Source: SVMC01 sp045601345
Lineage (GTDB): Bacteria; Bacillota; Clostridia; Oscillospirales; Oscillospiraceae
Direction: 5' to 3'
Length of the DNA: 18,150 nt
Assembly (NCBI GenBank): GCA_045601345.1
Contig: JAZRZL010000014.1
Span: 1-18,150, forward strand
Position 1 is the first letter of the stretch; each line of letters starts with the position of its first letter. The notes beneath the pieces were generated by a model. It saw only the letters and a program-made list of their open reading frames with translations. It searched no databases and was not told the DNA's origin. Both the position numbers and the translations under genes were made by a program. Below, in pieces: positions 1 to 8,314 of this stretch.

Positions 1-1755
1 TGTCGATTTCGCCGGTATCGCCGTTTCTGACATAGGCGGTCTTGGCATTTTCCGTCTTCTGGCTGTCTTCTGCCTGAGAATCGAATACGGTGATGGAAGC
101 GTGTTCAGCCGCAAAGGTGGCAACATAAGCTGCCGCACCGCACATGGAGCACTTACCGTTTACGAAGTTATGGGCAATGATATCGGTTTCCTCAGCCACA
201 TAGCTGCTGCCGCACTTGGTGCAGGTGTAGGTGGTATAGCCCTCGTCGGTACAGGTGGGCTTGGTAACTACGGCCTTGTAATCATGCACGCAGTCTTCCT
301 TGACAACATAAACGGTAACGGTGATGTTGCCGGTGACCTTGGTAATACGGTAGCCATTTTCGATGCCGGTATCTGCCGGAGCCTTGAGATTCTTGAAGTT
401 TGCAGGTTCCACGCTGATGCTCTCCAGAGCGTAGCCCTCTTCGGGAACTACCGTGAAGTTGAGCTGACCTTCACCGGAAATGTCGATTTCGCCGGTATCG
501 CCGTTTCTGACATAGGCGGTCTTGGCATTTTCCGTCTTCTGGCTGTCTTCTGCCTGAGAATCGAATACGGTGATGGAAGCGTGTTCTGCAACGAAGGTAG
601 CAACATAGGCTGCCGTACCGCACATGGAGCACTTACCGTTTACGAAGTTATGGGCAATGATATCGGTTTCCTCAGCCACATAGCTGCTGCCGCACTTGGA
701 GCAGGTGTAGGTGGTGTAGCCCTTGGCGGTACAGGTGGGGGCGGTGACAACGGCTTTGTAGTCATGCTGACATGCGGTCGAGACAAGCTGTACCGTAACC
801 GTGATATTGCCGGTGACCTTGGTAATGCGGTAGCCGTTTTCGATGCCGGTATCTTCGGGTCCCTTGAGGTTCTTGTAGTTCTTAGGATCAATGATGATGC
901 TCTCTACAGCATAGCCTGCGGCGGGCACAACTGCGAAGTTCAGCTGGCCATCACCGGAGACATCAACCTCGCCGGTATCGCCGTTTCTGATGAGGGCGGT
1001 CTTAGCGTTTTCGGTCTTCTTGCTGTCGGCGGCCTGGGAATCAAATACGGTGATGGAGGCGTGCTCTGCAACGAAGGTGGCGACATAGGCTTCCATGCCG
1101 CAAACGGAGCACTTGCCGTTTACGAAGTTATGCGGTGCCAGCGGGGTCTCGTCTGCCTCATAGCTGTTGCCGCACTTGGAGCAGGTGTAGGTGGTATAGC
1201 CTGTAGTCGTGCAGGTTGGAGGCGTGACCACAGCAACATAGTTATGCTCGCAGGTGGCGGGGCCGGTGCTGGCGATCTTCACGGTAACGGTCACATCGCC
1301 GGTGATCTTGGTCAGGCGGTAGTTGCCTTCGACACCGGTATCCACGGGGGTCTTGAGATTCTTATAATTCTTGGGTTCAGCGGTGATTTCATCCATCTTA
1401 TAGCCGGTTTCGACTACGATGGAGAAGTTCACCTGACCGTCACCGGAAATATCAATCGCGCCGGTGTCGGAATTTCTGGCATAAGCCTTCTTTGCATTGT
1501 TCACAACAGGAGCACCATCGGCCTGAGACTCAATGACCGTGATGGAAGCATGGTCATCACAGACGAAGGTGACGGTGTAGGCCTTCTCGCCGCAGAGCGT
1601 GCACACGCCATTTTCGAAGCTGTGATCACCGAAGCCCTCGGTCTCATCGGCAAGGAAGTTGTCGCCGCACTTGGAGCAGGTGTAGGTGGTGTAGCCCTTG
1701 GCAATGCAGGTGGGGGCGGTAACTACGGCAACATAATCATGCTGGCAGGGGGCAG
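1..1755 (-). repeat. 480-bp (160-residue) tandem repeat array
   Basis: The sequence repeats with an exact 480-bp period: positions 1-105 are essentially identical to 481-585, and 961 and 1441 start more diverged copies. Each unit encodes a Cys module (HDYxAVVTxPTC, TYTCxKCG, GKCSxCG; six cysteines) followed by a beta-rich bacterial repeat ending in YRITKVTG. Copies nearest the edge are the most alike, so the array appears to grow at its C-terminal end. It continues past the window. Confidence 0.93.
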
Positions 1756-4700
1756 GTGCAGTACCTTCAAAGGTGAGGGTGTCGAGCATGAAGACGTAGC
1801 CTTCGGTCATGCCAGTGTAAGCGTCGATGGCAATATTCTTTGCCTCAATGCCGGTGTCGGCATAGGAGAACATTTCGGTGAATTCCTTGCCATCATTGGA
1901 GCGGTAGCAGGTATAGCTGGTACCCTTCTTGGAAATCTTGTACCAGTAGGTGCCGTTGGAGGCCAGACCGGGTTCAGAGTTCTTGGTTTCGGCGGTTACA
2001 TTGCCGTTTTTGCGGAGGAAGTCCTGCATTGCGCCATCGCCGCCGCGGATACCGGCGCAGTTGTTGTAATCCTCCATAGCGTAGAAGCCAAAGAACTGAT
2101 AATAGCCATTGGAGGCATTGTTCGTATTGAAGTTGAATTTCAGCGTTGCATCCCAATCGCCTTCTACAGGAACCAGAACCAGATCCTTGGGGGTCGTGGC
2201 AGCATCGCCGGAGAGCTGATCGTTGGCAGGCTCGAAGCCGTCCTTGGTGGTAATCATGTACAGACCTTCGCCTGCACGGATTTCGGAGGCATCCTTGTTG
2301 ACGATCTGGAACTTAGCTGCATCCGCAGAATTCTTGAAGTCTACGCTGTCATATTTGGTGACGATGGGTGCTGCACCGTCAAAGGTGAGGGTATCGAGTA
2401 GGAAGGTGTAGCCTTCGGTCATGCCGGTGTAGGCATCAATGGCAATGTTCTTTGCCTCAATGCCGGTATTGGCATAGGAGAACATTTCGGTGAAGTCCTT
2501 GCCATCATTGGAGCGATAGCAGGTGTAGGTGGTGCCCTTCTTGGCGATCTTGTACCAGTAGGTGCCGTTGGAGGACAGGCCGGGTTCAGAATTCTTCGTT
2601 TCGGCGGTTACACTGCCGTTCTTGCGGAGGAAGTCCTGCATCGCGCCATCGCCGCCGCGGATACCGGCACAGTTATTGTAATCCTCCATAGCATAGAAGC
2701 CAAAGAACTGATAGTAGCCATTGGAGGCACCTGCGGTATTGAAGGAGAACTTCAGAACAGCTTCCCAGTCACCCTCTACGGGAACCAGAACCAGATCCTT
2801 GGGGGTCGTGGCGGCATTGCCGGAGAGCTGATCGTTGGCAGGCTCGAAGCCGTCCTTGGTGGTGATCATGTACAGACCCTCACCTGCGCGAATCTCGGAG
2901 GATGCCTTGTTGATGATCTGGAACTTGGATGCATCGGCGGGATTCTTGAAGTCAACGCTTTCCGGACCGACCTTGATGGCGGGGATCACTTCGGTGCGGG
3001 TCGCGCCGCAGCGCTTGCAGGTGTAGAGCTTGATGCCTTCCACGCCGATGTCGGCCTGCTTGGTGATTTTGCCATCATCCCAATTGTGACCGAGTGCTGC
3101 AACGATGTTGGACTTGTAGACTTCACCGCACAGGGCGCAGGTGTTGGTGGTGTAGCCCTCCTGCGTGCAGGTGGGAGCCGTGACCACGGAGCTGTACTGA
3201 TGCGGGCAGTCGGTGGAGGTGGTGATGGTAACAGTGAAGTCGCCGGTGACCTTGGTGATACGGTAGCCGTTTTCAACCAGCGTTTCATCGGGCTTCTTGA
3301 GATTCTTGTAGTTCTTGGGTTCTGCGGTAACGGAGTCGATCTTGTAGCCGCTGTTGGGGATCACCTTGAAGTTGACCTGACCTTCGCCGCTGACATCGAC
3401 AATGCCGGTATCGCTGGCTCTGGCATAAGCGGTCTTGGCGTTTTCAACGAAGGGGCTGTCTTCTGCCTGAGAGTTGTAGACGATGACAGAGCAATGTGCA
3501 TCATGCGCAAAGGTGACGGTATAGGGAACCAGACCGCAAACAGAGCACTTGCCGCCTACAAACTTGTGGTCAACGGGCAGGGTCTCATCGGCGGTATAGG
3601 TGTCGCCGCACTTGGAGCAGGTATAGGTGGTGTAGCCGCCGGCCTGACAGGTGGGTGCGGTAACCTTTTTGGTATAAGTATGGCTGCAAACGGTATTGCC
3701 TGCCACACGGATGGTGACCGGCTGAGAGGAAGCGCGGATGCTGCCTTCGGAAACATTGACCGTGACATCCACATCGGTGGCATACTGCGGCTTGGTAATC
3801 TTGCCATCGGTGGAAATGACGGAGGTATTGCTGGAAGTGAGGCTTACAGTATAGCCATGGGGAATCTTGTCGAGAACCAGATTGCCGTTGGTCTCCTTGG
3901 GCAGATCGGCTGCCACATAGTCGGCAACATTCTGTGCTGCCCAGGTCAGTGCAGCTTCGTTGGTGATCTTCTCCATGTCACCGCGCTGGCGGACAACAAA
4001 GTACTCAAAGTTTACATCAATAGGCGTTGCGTTGCTGCCCTCGGTGGCAAACAGAGCAATTTTCGGATCGGTATATCTGACATTGTTGATGCCGTTAAAT
4101 TGGGTATAGTTTGTACCGTCCTGAGAATAGGAGAGGTTGATGGTCGTACCGACGCGCTCAATAGCGAAATAGGCGGTCACGGTACCATCGGAGGCTGCCG
4201 TCAGCTTTCTGGTGGTCGTGCCACCGCCCCAGCCGCCGCCCCAGCCACCGCCACCACCACCGCTGGTGGAGATGCTGGAATAGTTGCCGTTGGTCTCCTG
4301 ACCGGCTTCTACCGTCAGGTCGGTGTTCTGACAGCCAATGGCGATGTAGTTATTTTCATCCTGCCACAGCATGACCTTTGCCTGCTGGGTAGCGGCATTG
4401 GGTGCTGCGGGGAAATGTACCTTGGTGACAACCTTGAAGTCGCCTTCCTTGATGCCGGTCGTGAAGCAGTTCTTCCAGCCGGTGGTATTGCCCTTGACAT
4501 CGACCGTCTGGGTGGGAAGGACAAGACCCTCGCCCTTGACGAAGCGGTAAGCGGAGGTATCCTCGTTGAGAACAATCCAGTCGCTGCTGCCGCTGCCGTT
4601 GGCAAAATAGGTGCTGTAGGGGCCGACTCTCTTGCGGGTGGTGACCTTGAAGGTCACAGGGCCGCTGATCTTGGTGATGCGGTAGTAGCCTTCGCTGCCG

Positions 4701-7027
4701 GTCTCTTCCGGAAGCTTCAGGTTCTTATAGTTTGCAGGGAAAGCGGTCACGCTGGCAATCTCATAGCCATCCTCAACGGCAACCACAAAGCTGGCCTGAC
4801 CTTCGCCGGAGGCATCAATCTCTCCCGTTGCGCTGCTGCGCGGATATACAGAAGCGGGATTCAGAACACCGCCGGTGGTCAGATCCTGTGTGGGATAGGC
4901 CGTGACGGTGCAATGCTCGTCACGCTCTACTGTGACCTGGAACAGCTCCTTGCCGCACTTGGTGCAGACACCGTCCACAAATTCATGCTCGCAGATGGTC
5001 TCGGCGGTCTCAATGGTGACATCAATGGGGCCGGTGACCTTGGTGATGCGGTAGACGTTTTCCTCACCAGTATCTGCCGGGCCTTTGAGATTTTTGTAGT
5101 TGGAGGTGGGCAGGACAGTGACACCGACCAACTGATAGTTGTCGGTCAGATTGACGCGGAAATTGATTTGGCCTTCACCGTCAAAGGAGATTTCGCCGGT
5201 TTCGGAATCGCGGGCAAAGGCTTCCTTGGCATTGGGTGTGCCCTCGCCGGTGGTATCCTGCGTATCATACACCGTGACAGAGCTGTGACTGCCGCACTTG
5301 AAGATGGCGCGGTTGCCTTCGTCCTCAATCTCGCGGGTATAATTATCACTGAAGAACAGGGAGCGGGCAGCGGTGAAGGTCTTGAGGTTGGAAACATAGT
5401 CCGTCCAGGTATTGGTGGTCACGTATTTCTGCTCGTACTTCGTGCCGGACTGCTTGGTCTGGGCATTCATGTTGCTGTTGTTGTAGGTTTCCTTGTTATG
5501 GGGATCCTTGATGAAGTTCATTTCCGCAGAGTCTGCAATGAGCTTCACATTTTCTTCAATGCTCTGCACCACATTGTCAAAAACATCGTGGTAGCGGTTA
5601 TAGACCTTATAGACCTCTTCCATGAAGTCCTCATGCTGACCAAGGGACTTCCAAAGGGAGGTGCCGTTGACTTCTTTCACATAGAAGCCGTAGCCGTCGG
5701 TCTCTCTGGCGTTGTTGCCCAGAGCGGGGTTATTCTGGGTACGTCCCAGAGCGTTATCGCAGTCCCACAGGGGGCCGCCGATCAGCTTGTCCGAATCGGA
5801 GGTACCGTCTCTGCGGAAGAGCTTACTGCCTGAGGCAACGTCATAATCCTTGACGTAATCCTGCATCAGATACATGGCTGCCCAGGTACGTAGGTCAACA
5901 TAGTCGGCGTAGTACTTGCCCTTGGAGTTATAGCCGGTGGAGGAATTGATAGCTTCCCAGGCTTCCTTTGTCCAGCCTTCGATCTGGCTGGCAGCAGCCT
6001 TGATGGTCTCAACGGACTCTACGCCACCGGGGAACAGGTCGGAGCCGATTTTTTTGATGGTGATGCGGTCATTGAGGTTGGGAAGCGTGAAGGTGGGGTC
6101 ACCGCCCTGCTCAACGGAAGGCTCCGTTTTGTTGTCATGCTCCAGCAGATAGCCGCCGGAGGTGATATAGGCATCGTACTTGGGGGTAACGAGGTAGCAG
6201 CCCTGATATTCACCGTTCATCCAGATATCTGCATAGGCACTGTCGAGACCGATACCCATTTCATAGGCCATATCATAGGCGATCTTGTTGCGGAGCAGAG
6301 AGTGGTCAGCGATATTGTTCAGCAAGCTCCACTTTTTGCTCGCGCCGGATTCCATGCCCAAAATGCTGACCTTCTGATCCAGCGTAAGGTTGTAGCCGCG
6401 CTTCAGTTTCGCCTCGAACCAGGTATAGTTGCCGCGACCCTTCATCTGGGGCAGACCATAGCGCTCGCCGTCGATGACGATCTCACCGGTGCAGGTGGTA
6501 TTGTGCTCACGGTCGTTGTTCATGGCAGAAATGGTGCCCTGACTTTCGTCAATTTCAATGAAGATGGGCTTGACAGAGGGAGAGCCTTGATAGGTGGTGA
6601 CCGTAAAAGTTGCTGTGCTGCTGCCCTTGGTAAAGGTATAGGTCTTGGACTGACCGGGTGCGGGGATGGGCATAGCGCCGCTATTGTAGTTTGCCGAGCC
6701 GTCGTTGCCCTGCAAACCGTCTGCCCAGGAGAAGAAGCACTTTGCGGGATCTGCATCGCCGGGAAGGAAGAGCTGGTAGCTTGCGCTGGTTGTTCCACCG
6801 CCGCCACCGGGATTCCAGCCACCACCGGGATTCCAGCCACCACCGCCAGAGGAGGAGCTGGTGCTGTAAAGGTTGATTTGCGATGGAATATTGTTGGCGT
6901 CGGAAGGTGCAATCCACATTGTGGTCGGTAGATCACCGGCTGCTGCACTGACCGGCAAACTGACGGCAGGCAGGAGCGAAATGACCATGCAGATCACAAG
7001 CACCATGCTGAACAGGCGTTTCTTCAT
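1..7027 (-). CDS. Giant secreted CotH-kinase repeat protein (C-terminus beyond window)
   Basis: The open frame runs from ATG at 7027 (GGAGG 6-10 nt upstream) through the left edge: 2,342 codons without a stop. Residues 1-28 are a signal peptide (MKKR, hydrophobic core, VSA-A). Residues 57-80 are a Gly-rich linker with two WNPGGG units. About 155-500 is a CotH-type kinase domain: KGRGNYTW at 197-204, KKW..L at 232-237, LLRN at 245-248, a KDYD segment ending at Asp397, and GGPLWDCD at 418-425, where relatives usually have WDFD. Then come bacterial-repeat modules (about 570-800), a concanavalin/DUF1349-like domain (about 803-1010) with an inserted Gly/Trp loop, an atrophied Ig-like domain (about 1015-1105), a Cys module plus repeat (1108-1343), two near-identical lectin-like domains (1351-1757), and about 3.7 repeats of 160 residues. 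CotH proteins are atypical Ser/Thr kinases. The likely role is cell-surface or spore-associated phosphorylation plus glycan adhesion. Domain calls are by eye. The substrate is unknown, and any anchor would lie outside the window. Confidence 0.9.
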   Translation of the reverse strand, partial: MKKRLFSMVLVICMVISLLPAVSLPVSAAAGDLPTTMWIAPSDANNIPSQINLYSTSSSSGGGGWNPGGGWNPGGGGGTTSASYQLFLPGDADPAKCFFSWADGLQGNDGSANYNSGAMPIPAPGQSKTYTFTKGSSTATFTVTTYQGSPSVKPIFIEIDESQGTISAMNNDREHNTTCTGEIVIDGERYGLPQMKGRGNYTWFEAKLKRGYNLTLDQKVSILGMESGASKKWSLLNNIADHSLLRNKIAYDMAYEMGIGLDSAYADIWMNGEYQGCYLVTPKYDAYITSGGYLLEHDNKTEPSVEQGGDPTFTLPNLNDRITIKKIGSDLFPGGVESVETIKAAASQIEGWTKEAWEAINSSTGYNSKGKYYADYVDLRTWAAMYLMQDYVKDYDVASGSKLFRRDGTSDSDKLIGGPLWDCDNALGRTQNNPALGNNARETDGYGFYVKEVNGTSLWKSLGQHEDFMEEVYKVYNRYHDVFDNVVQSIEENVKLIADSAEMNFIKDPHNKETYNNSNMNAQTKQSGTKYEQKYVTTNTWTDYVSNLKTFTAARSLFFSDNYTREIEDEGNRAIFKCGSHSSVTVYDTQDTTGEGTPNAKEAFARDSETGEISFDGEGQINFRVNLTDNYQLVGVTVLPTSNYKNLKGPADTGEENVYRITKVTGPIDVTIETAETICEHEFVDGVCTKCGKELFQVTVERDEHCTVTAYPTQDLTTGGVLNPASVYPRSSATGEIDASGEGQASFVVAVEDGYEIASVTAFPANYKNLKLPEETGSEGYYRITKISGPVTFKVTTRKRVGPYSTYFANGSGSSDWIVLNEDTSAYRFVKGEGLVLPTQTVDVKGNTTGWKNCFTTGIKEGDFKVVTKVHFPAAPNAATQQAKVMLWQDENNYIAIGCQNTDLTVEAGQETNGNYSSISTSGGGGGGWGGGWGGGTTTRKLTAASDGTVTAYFAIERVGTTINLSYSQDGTNYTQFNGINNVRYTDPKIALFATEGSNATPIDVNFEYFVVRQRGDMEKITNEAALTWAAQNVADYVAADLPKETNGNLVLDKIPHGYTVSLTSSNTSVISTDGKITKPQYATDVDVTVNVSEGSIRASSQPVTIRVAGNTVCSHTYTKKVTAPTCQAGGYTTYTCSKCGDTYTADETLPVDHKFVGGKCSVCGLVPYTVTFAHDAHCSVIVYNSQAEDSPFVENAKTAYARASDTGIVDVSGEGQVNFKVIPNSGYKIDSVTAEPKNYKNLKKPDETLVENGYRITKVTGDFTVTITTSTDCPHQYSSVVTAPTCTQEGYTTNTCALCGEVYKSNIVAALGHNWDDGKITKQADIGVEGIKLYTCKRCGATRTEVIPAIKVGPESVDFKNPADASKFQIINKASSEIRAGEGLYMITTKDGFEPANDQLSGNAATTPKDLVLVPVEGDWEAVLKFSFNTAGASNGYYQFFGFYAMEDYNNCAGIRGGDGAMQDFLRKNGSVTAETKNSEPGLSSNGTYWYKIAKKGTTYTCYRSNDGKDFTEMFSYANTGIEAKNIAIDAYTGMTEGYTFLLDTLTFDGAAPIVTKYDSVDFKNSADAAKFQIVNKDASEIRAGEGLYMITTKDGFEPANDQLSGDAATTPKDLVLVPVEGDWDATLKFNFNTNNASNGYYQFFGFYAMEDYNNCAGIRGGDGAMQDFLRKNGNVTAETKNSEPGLASNGTYWYKISKKGTSYTCYRSNDGKEFTEMFSYADTGIEAKNIAIDAYTGMTEGYVFMLDTLTFEGTAPAPCQHDYVAVVTAPTCIAKGYTTYTCSKCGDNFLADETEGFGDHSFENGVCTLCGEKAYTVTFVCDDHASITVIESQADGAPVVNNAKKAYARNSDTGAIDISGDGQVNFSIVVETGYKMDEITAEPKNYKNLKTPVDTGVEGNYRLTKITGDVTVTVKIASTGPATCEHNYVAVVTPPTCTTTGYTTYTCSKCGNSYEADETPLAPHNFVNGKCSVCGMEAYVATFVAEHASITVFDSQAADSKKTENAKTALIRNGDTGEVDVSGDGQLNFAVVPAAGYAVESIIIDPKNYKNLKGPEDTGIENGYRITKVTGNITVTVQLVSTACQHDYKAVVTAPTCTAKGYTTYTCSKCGSSYVAEETDIIAHNFVNGKCSMCGTAAYVATFVAEHASITVFDSQAEDSQKTENAKTAYVRNGDTGEIDISGEGQLNFTVVPEEGYALESISVEPANFKNLKAPADTGIENGYRITKVTGNITVTVYVVKEDCVHDYKAVVTKPTCTDEGYTTYTCTKCGSSYVAEETDIIAHNFVNGKCSMCGAAAYVATFAAEHASITVFDSQAEDSQKTENAKTAYVRNGDTGEID
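1760..2980 (-). repeat. Tandem duplication of a 204-residue lectin-like domain
   Basis: Two adjacent copies are offset by 612 bp (204 codons); for example, the stretch starting at 1771 recurs at 2383. Each encodes a concanavalin-like domain. Visible landmarks are DGFEPAND, GDW near the first strands, GYYQFFGFYAMEDYNN, GIRGGDGAMQDF, and YRSNDGK.FTEMFSY. The pattern resembles the DUF1349 / GH43 C-terminal type of carbohydrate-binding fold. The copies are highly similar at DNA level, which points to recent duplication or gene conversion. Confidence 0.88.
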
Positions 7028-7101
7028 AGGTATTACCTCCAATTTTAGTGAACCTACTGTGAATTTTGAGGTTACAGCAATTTCACTATATTTCAGCATA
7101 T

Positions 7102-7130
7102 ATTATAGATGAATTGGCAGGGAATGACAA
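7102..7130 (-). promoter_or_regulatory. Promoter of the CotH-repeat gene
   Basis: On the minus strand, TTGTCA (7125-7130) is separated by 17 bp from a perfect TATAAT (7102-7107). This leaves a leader of roughly 70 nt before the ATG at 7027. It looks like a sigma-A type promoter rather than a sporulation-sigma one, which bears on whether the CotH domain is sporulation-linked. Confidence 0.7.
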
Positions 7131-7333
7131 GTAGAAAAATAGGAATTATTTCTAAATAATGCCATATGGAGAAATATTTTTTGTAGCATTACCATATATC
7201 ATGTGGCCGATTCCAATGTAAAATAAGATTCCTCACGAATTGTTAGCGAATCAAGATGAAGCGGTATATAGAAGATGTGGATCGTCATATGTTTTTCTCT
7301 CCTGCATACCATGACAAGCGGGAGGGGATGTCC

Positions 7334-7804
7334 ATGTCATTGTTGATTATTTATCCCGCAGATGCGGGAGCGGAAACGCTTGCTAAGCGCATGGGAGGTC
7401 GTGCCGTTTGTCTGGATACAGCTACAGACATGCTGATTCAAAAGGCGGATATGTTGCTGCTTGTGAGTACTGATTATTATCAGCAGGGCTGCTGGGATAT
7501 CAAGCGATGGCTCAGCGCCAACCGTGATGCTCTGTGGGGAAAGCTTTGTTCTCTGTGCGTGTGCGCAGAGAACGGAGAACTGGCACTTCGCGCCATCATC
7601 AGTCAATTGCTTTCGATGTCCTGCTCTATTGCTCCGTGCGCCACCCTTTGCACGGATGGGATTCTTCGTCCCGGAGGCGATGGGAAGGCCTTGGGAGATG
7701 GATGGACGCCAATGGCATATTGCAGAAAAATGGAACATATTGCGGCGCATTTCAGACAATTTCACGAAAATACTTTGGACTTTCAAGTTTCCCTTGTAGG
7801 ATGA
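7334..7804 (+). CDS. Hypothetical protein, possibly flavodoxin-like
   Basis: The protein is 156 aa from the ATG at 7334. GGGAGGGG at 7319-7326 sits 7 nt upstream, which favours this start over an in-frame ATG at 7328 (too close) or at 7256 (no good site). The N-terminus alternates a hydrophobic strand (LLIIYP), a polar loop (ADAGAE), a helix (TLAKRM) and a second strand (ADMLLLVSTDYY). This is reminiscent of the flavodoxin or HemG-like Rossmann fold, in which that loop would bind FMN phosphate, but the usual T/S-x-T-G-x-T motif is absent. The rest is Cys-rich (CSLCVC, MSCSIAPC) with no motif I recognise. It stands alone, divergent from the CotH gene and just upstream of the inverted-repeat element. 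Fold assignment is tentative. Confidence 0.55.
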   Translation: MSLLIIYPADAGAETLAKRMGGRAVCLDTATDMLIQKADMLLLVSTDYYQQGCWDIKRWLSANRDALWGKLCSLCVCAENGELALRAIISQLLSMSCSIAPCATLCTDGILRPGGDGKALGDGWTPMAYCRKMEHIAAHFRQFHENTLDFQVSLVG

Positions 7805-7812
7805 AAAAAAAC

Positions 7813-8250
7813 ATGGTATAATAATTGCTGACGCAATTATTATACAAAAATATGCGCCATTTTCTCGCCCCTTGCGGGGCAATCGAAAATGATCACGGTA
7901 ATTGAATGAGTTAAGAAAATATGAACATTGAGCAACGTTATGTCAACTGCGCACAACAGGGCAGTGGGTGGTTCTCCATGGCAGTAAATTAACAAGCCCT
8001 TGCCTTCCCCTCTGGGGAAGGTGCCGCCCGCAGGCGGCGGATGAGGTTGGCCTCCTAAGACGGAGCGCTTTCTATGTTAGGAAGGTTTTCGGTTTTGGCA
8101 GTGCGTCCAATGACCTCATCCGTCTCGCTTCGCTCGACAGCTTCCCCAGAGGGGAAGCCTTGGCTTCTACCGCCATTAGGGACAGTTCGTTTGTTCATAA
8201 TTTATTTACTCATTCAATTACCGTGCGAAAATGATGCACAATTATACCAT
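7813..8250. mobile_element. MITE-like nested inverted-repeat element
   Basis: There is no coding potential. The outer ends match in inverted orientation (ATGGTATAAT at 7813-7822 versus the complement of 8241-8250). Inside are 33-bp arms at 7894-7926 and 8193-8225 with 30/33 identity, and an inner core bounded by two self-palindromes, CTTCCCC-N3-GGGGAAG at 8004-8020 and 8141-8157, with GGATGAGG and CCTCATCC facing inward (8038-8045, 8113-8120). A perfect 13-bp hairpin with a 4-nt loop lies at 7816-7845. The whole stretch could fold as one long cruciform. The inner core resembles intergenic repeats I associate with Faecalibacterium-like Clostridia; that is recollection, not a search. It may be one repeat inserted into another. 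Confidence 0.7.
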
Positions 8251-8264
8251 TTGCTTCCGCTTCA

Positions 8265-8273
8265 TGGTATAAT
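8265..8273 (+). promoter_or_regulatory. Extended -10 promoter for the lipoprotein gene
   Basis: TGGTATAAT is an extended -10 (TG-N-TATAAT) with no good -35. It lies in the right arm of a perfect 10-bp inverted repeat (ATTATACCAT at 8241-8250, ATGGTATAAT at 8264-8273), next to the end of the MITE-like element. Transcription would start about 35 nt before the lipoprotein ATG. Confidence 0.45.
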
Positions 8274-8314
8274 ACCACATATTAAGTTCCCCATCAGGGG
8301 AGGAGGGCGATCCT

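Noticed and set aside
101..5833. Plus-strand open frames of 766 and 915 codons (101-2401, 3086-5833), plus a 264-codon one at 6137-6931
   Set aside because: They are in exact codon register with the minus-strand CotH-repeat gene. They lack recognisable domains, and they arise because that gene's codons avoid stops on the complement. The minus frame has a signal peptide, ribosome site and promoter.
7337..7882. Minus-strand open frame of 181 codons
   Set aside because: It overlaps the plus-strand gene at 7334-7804, has no ribosome site, and its translation lacks domain-like patterning.
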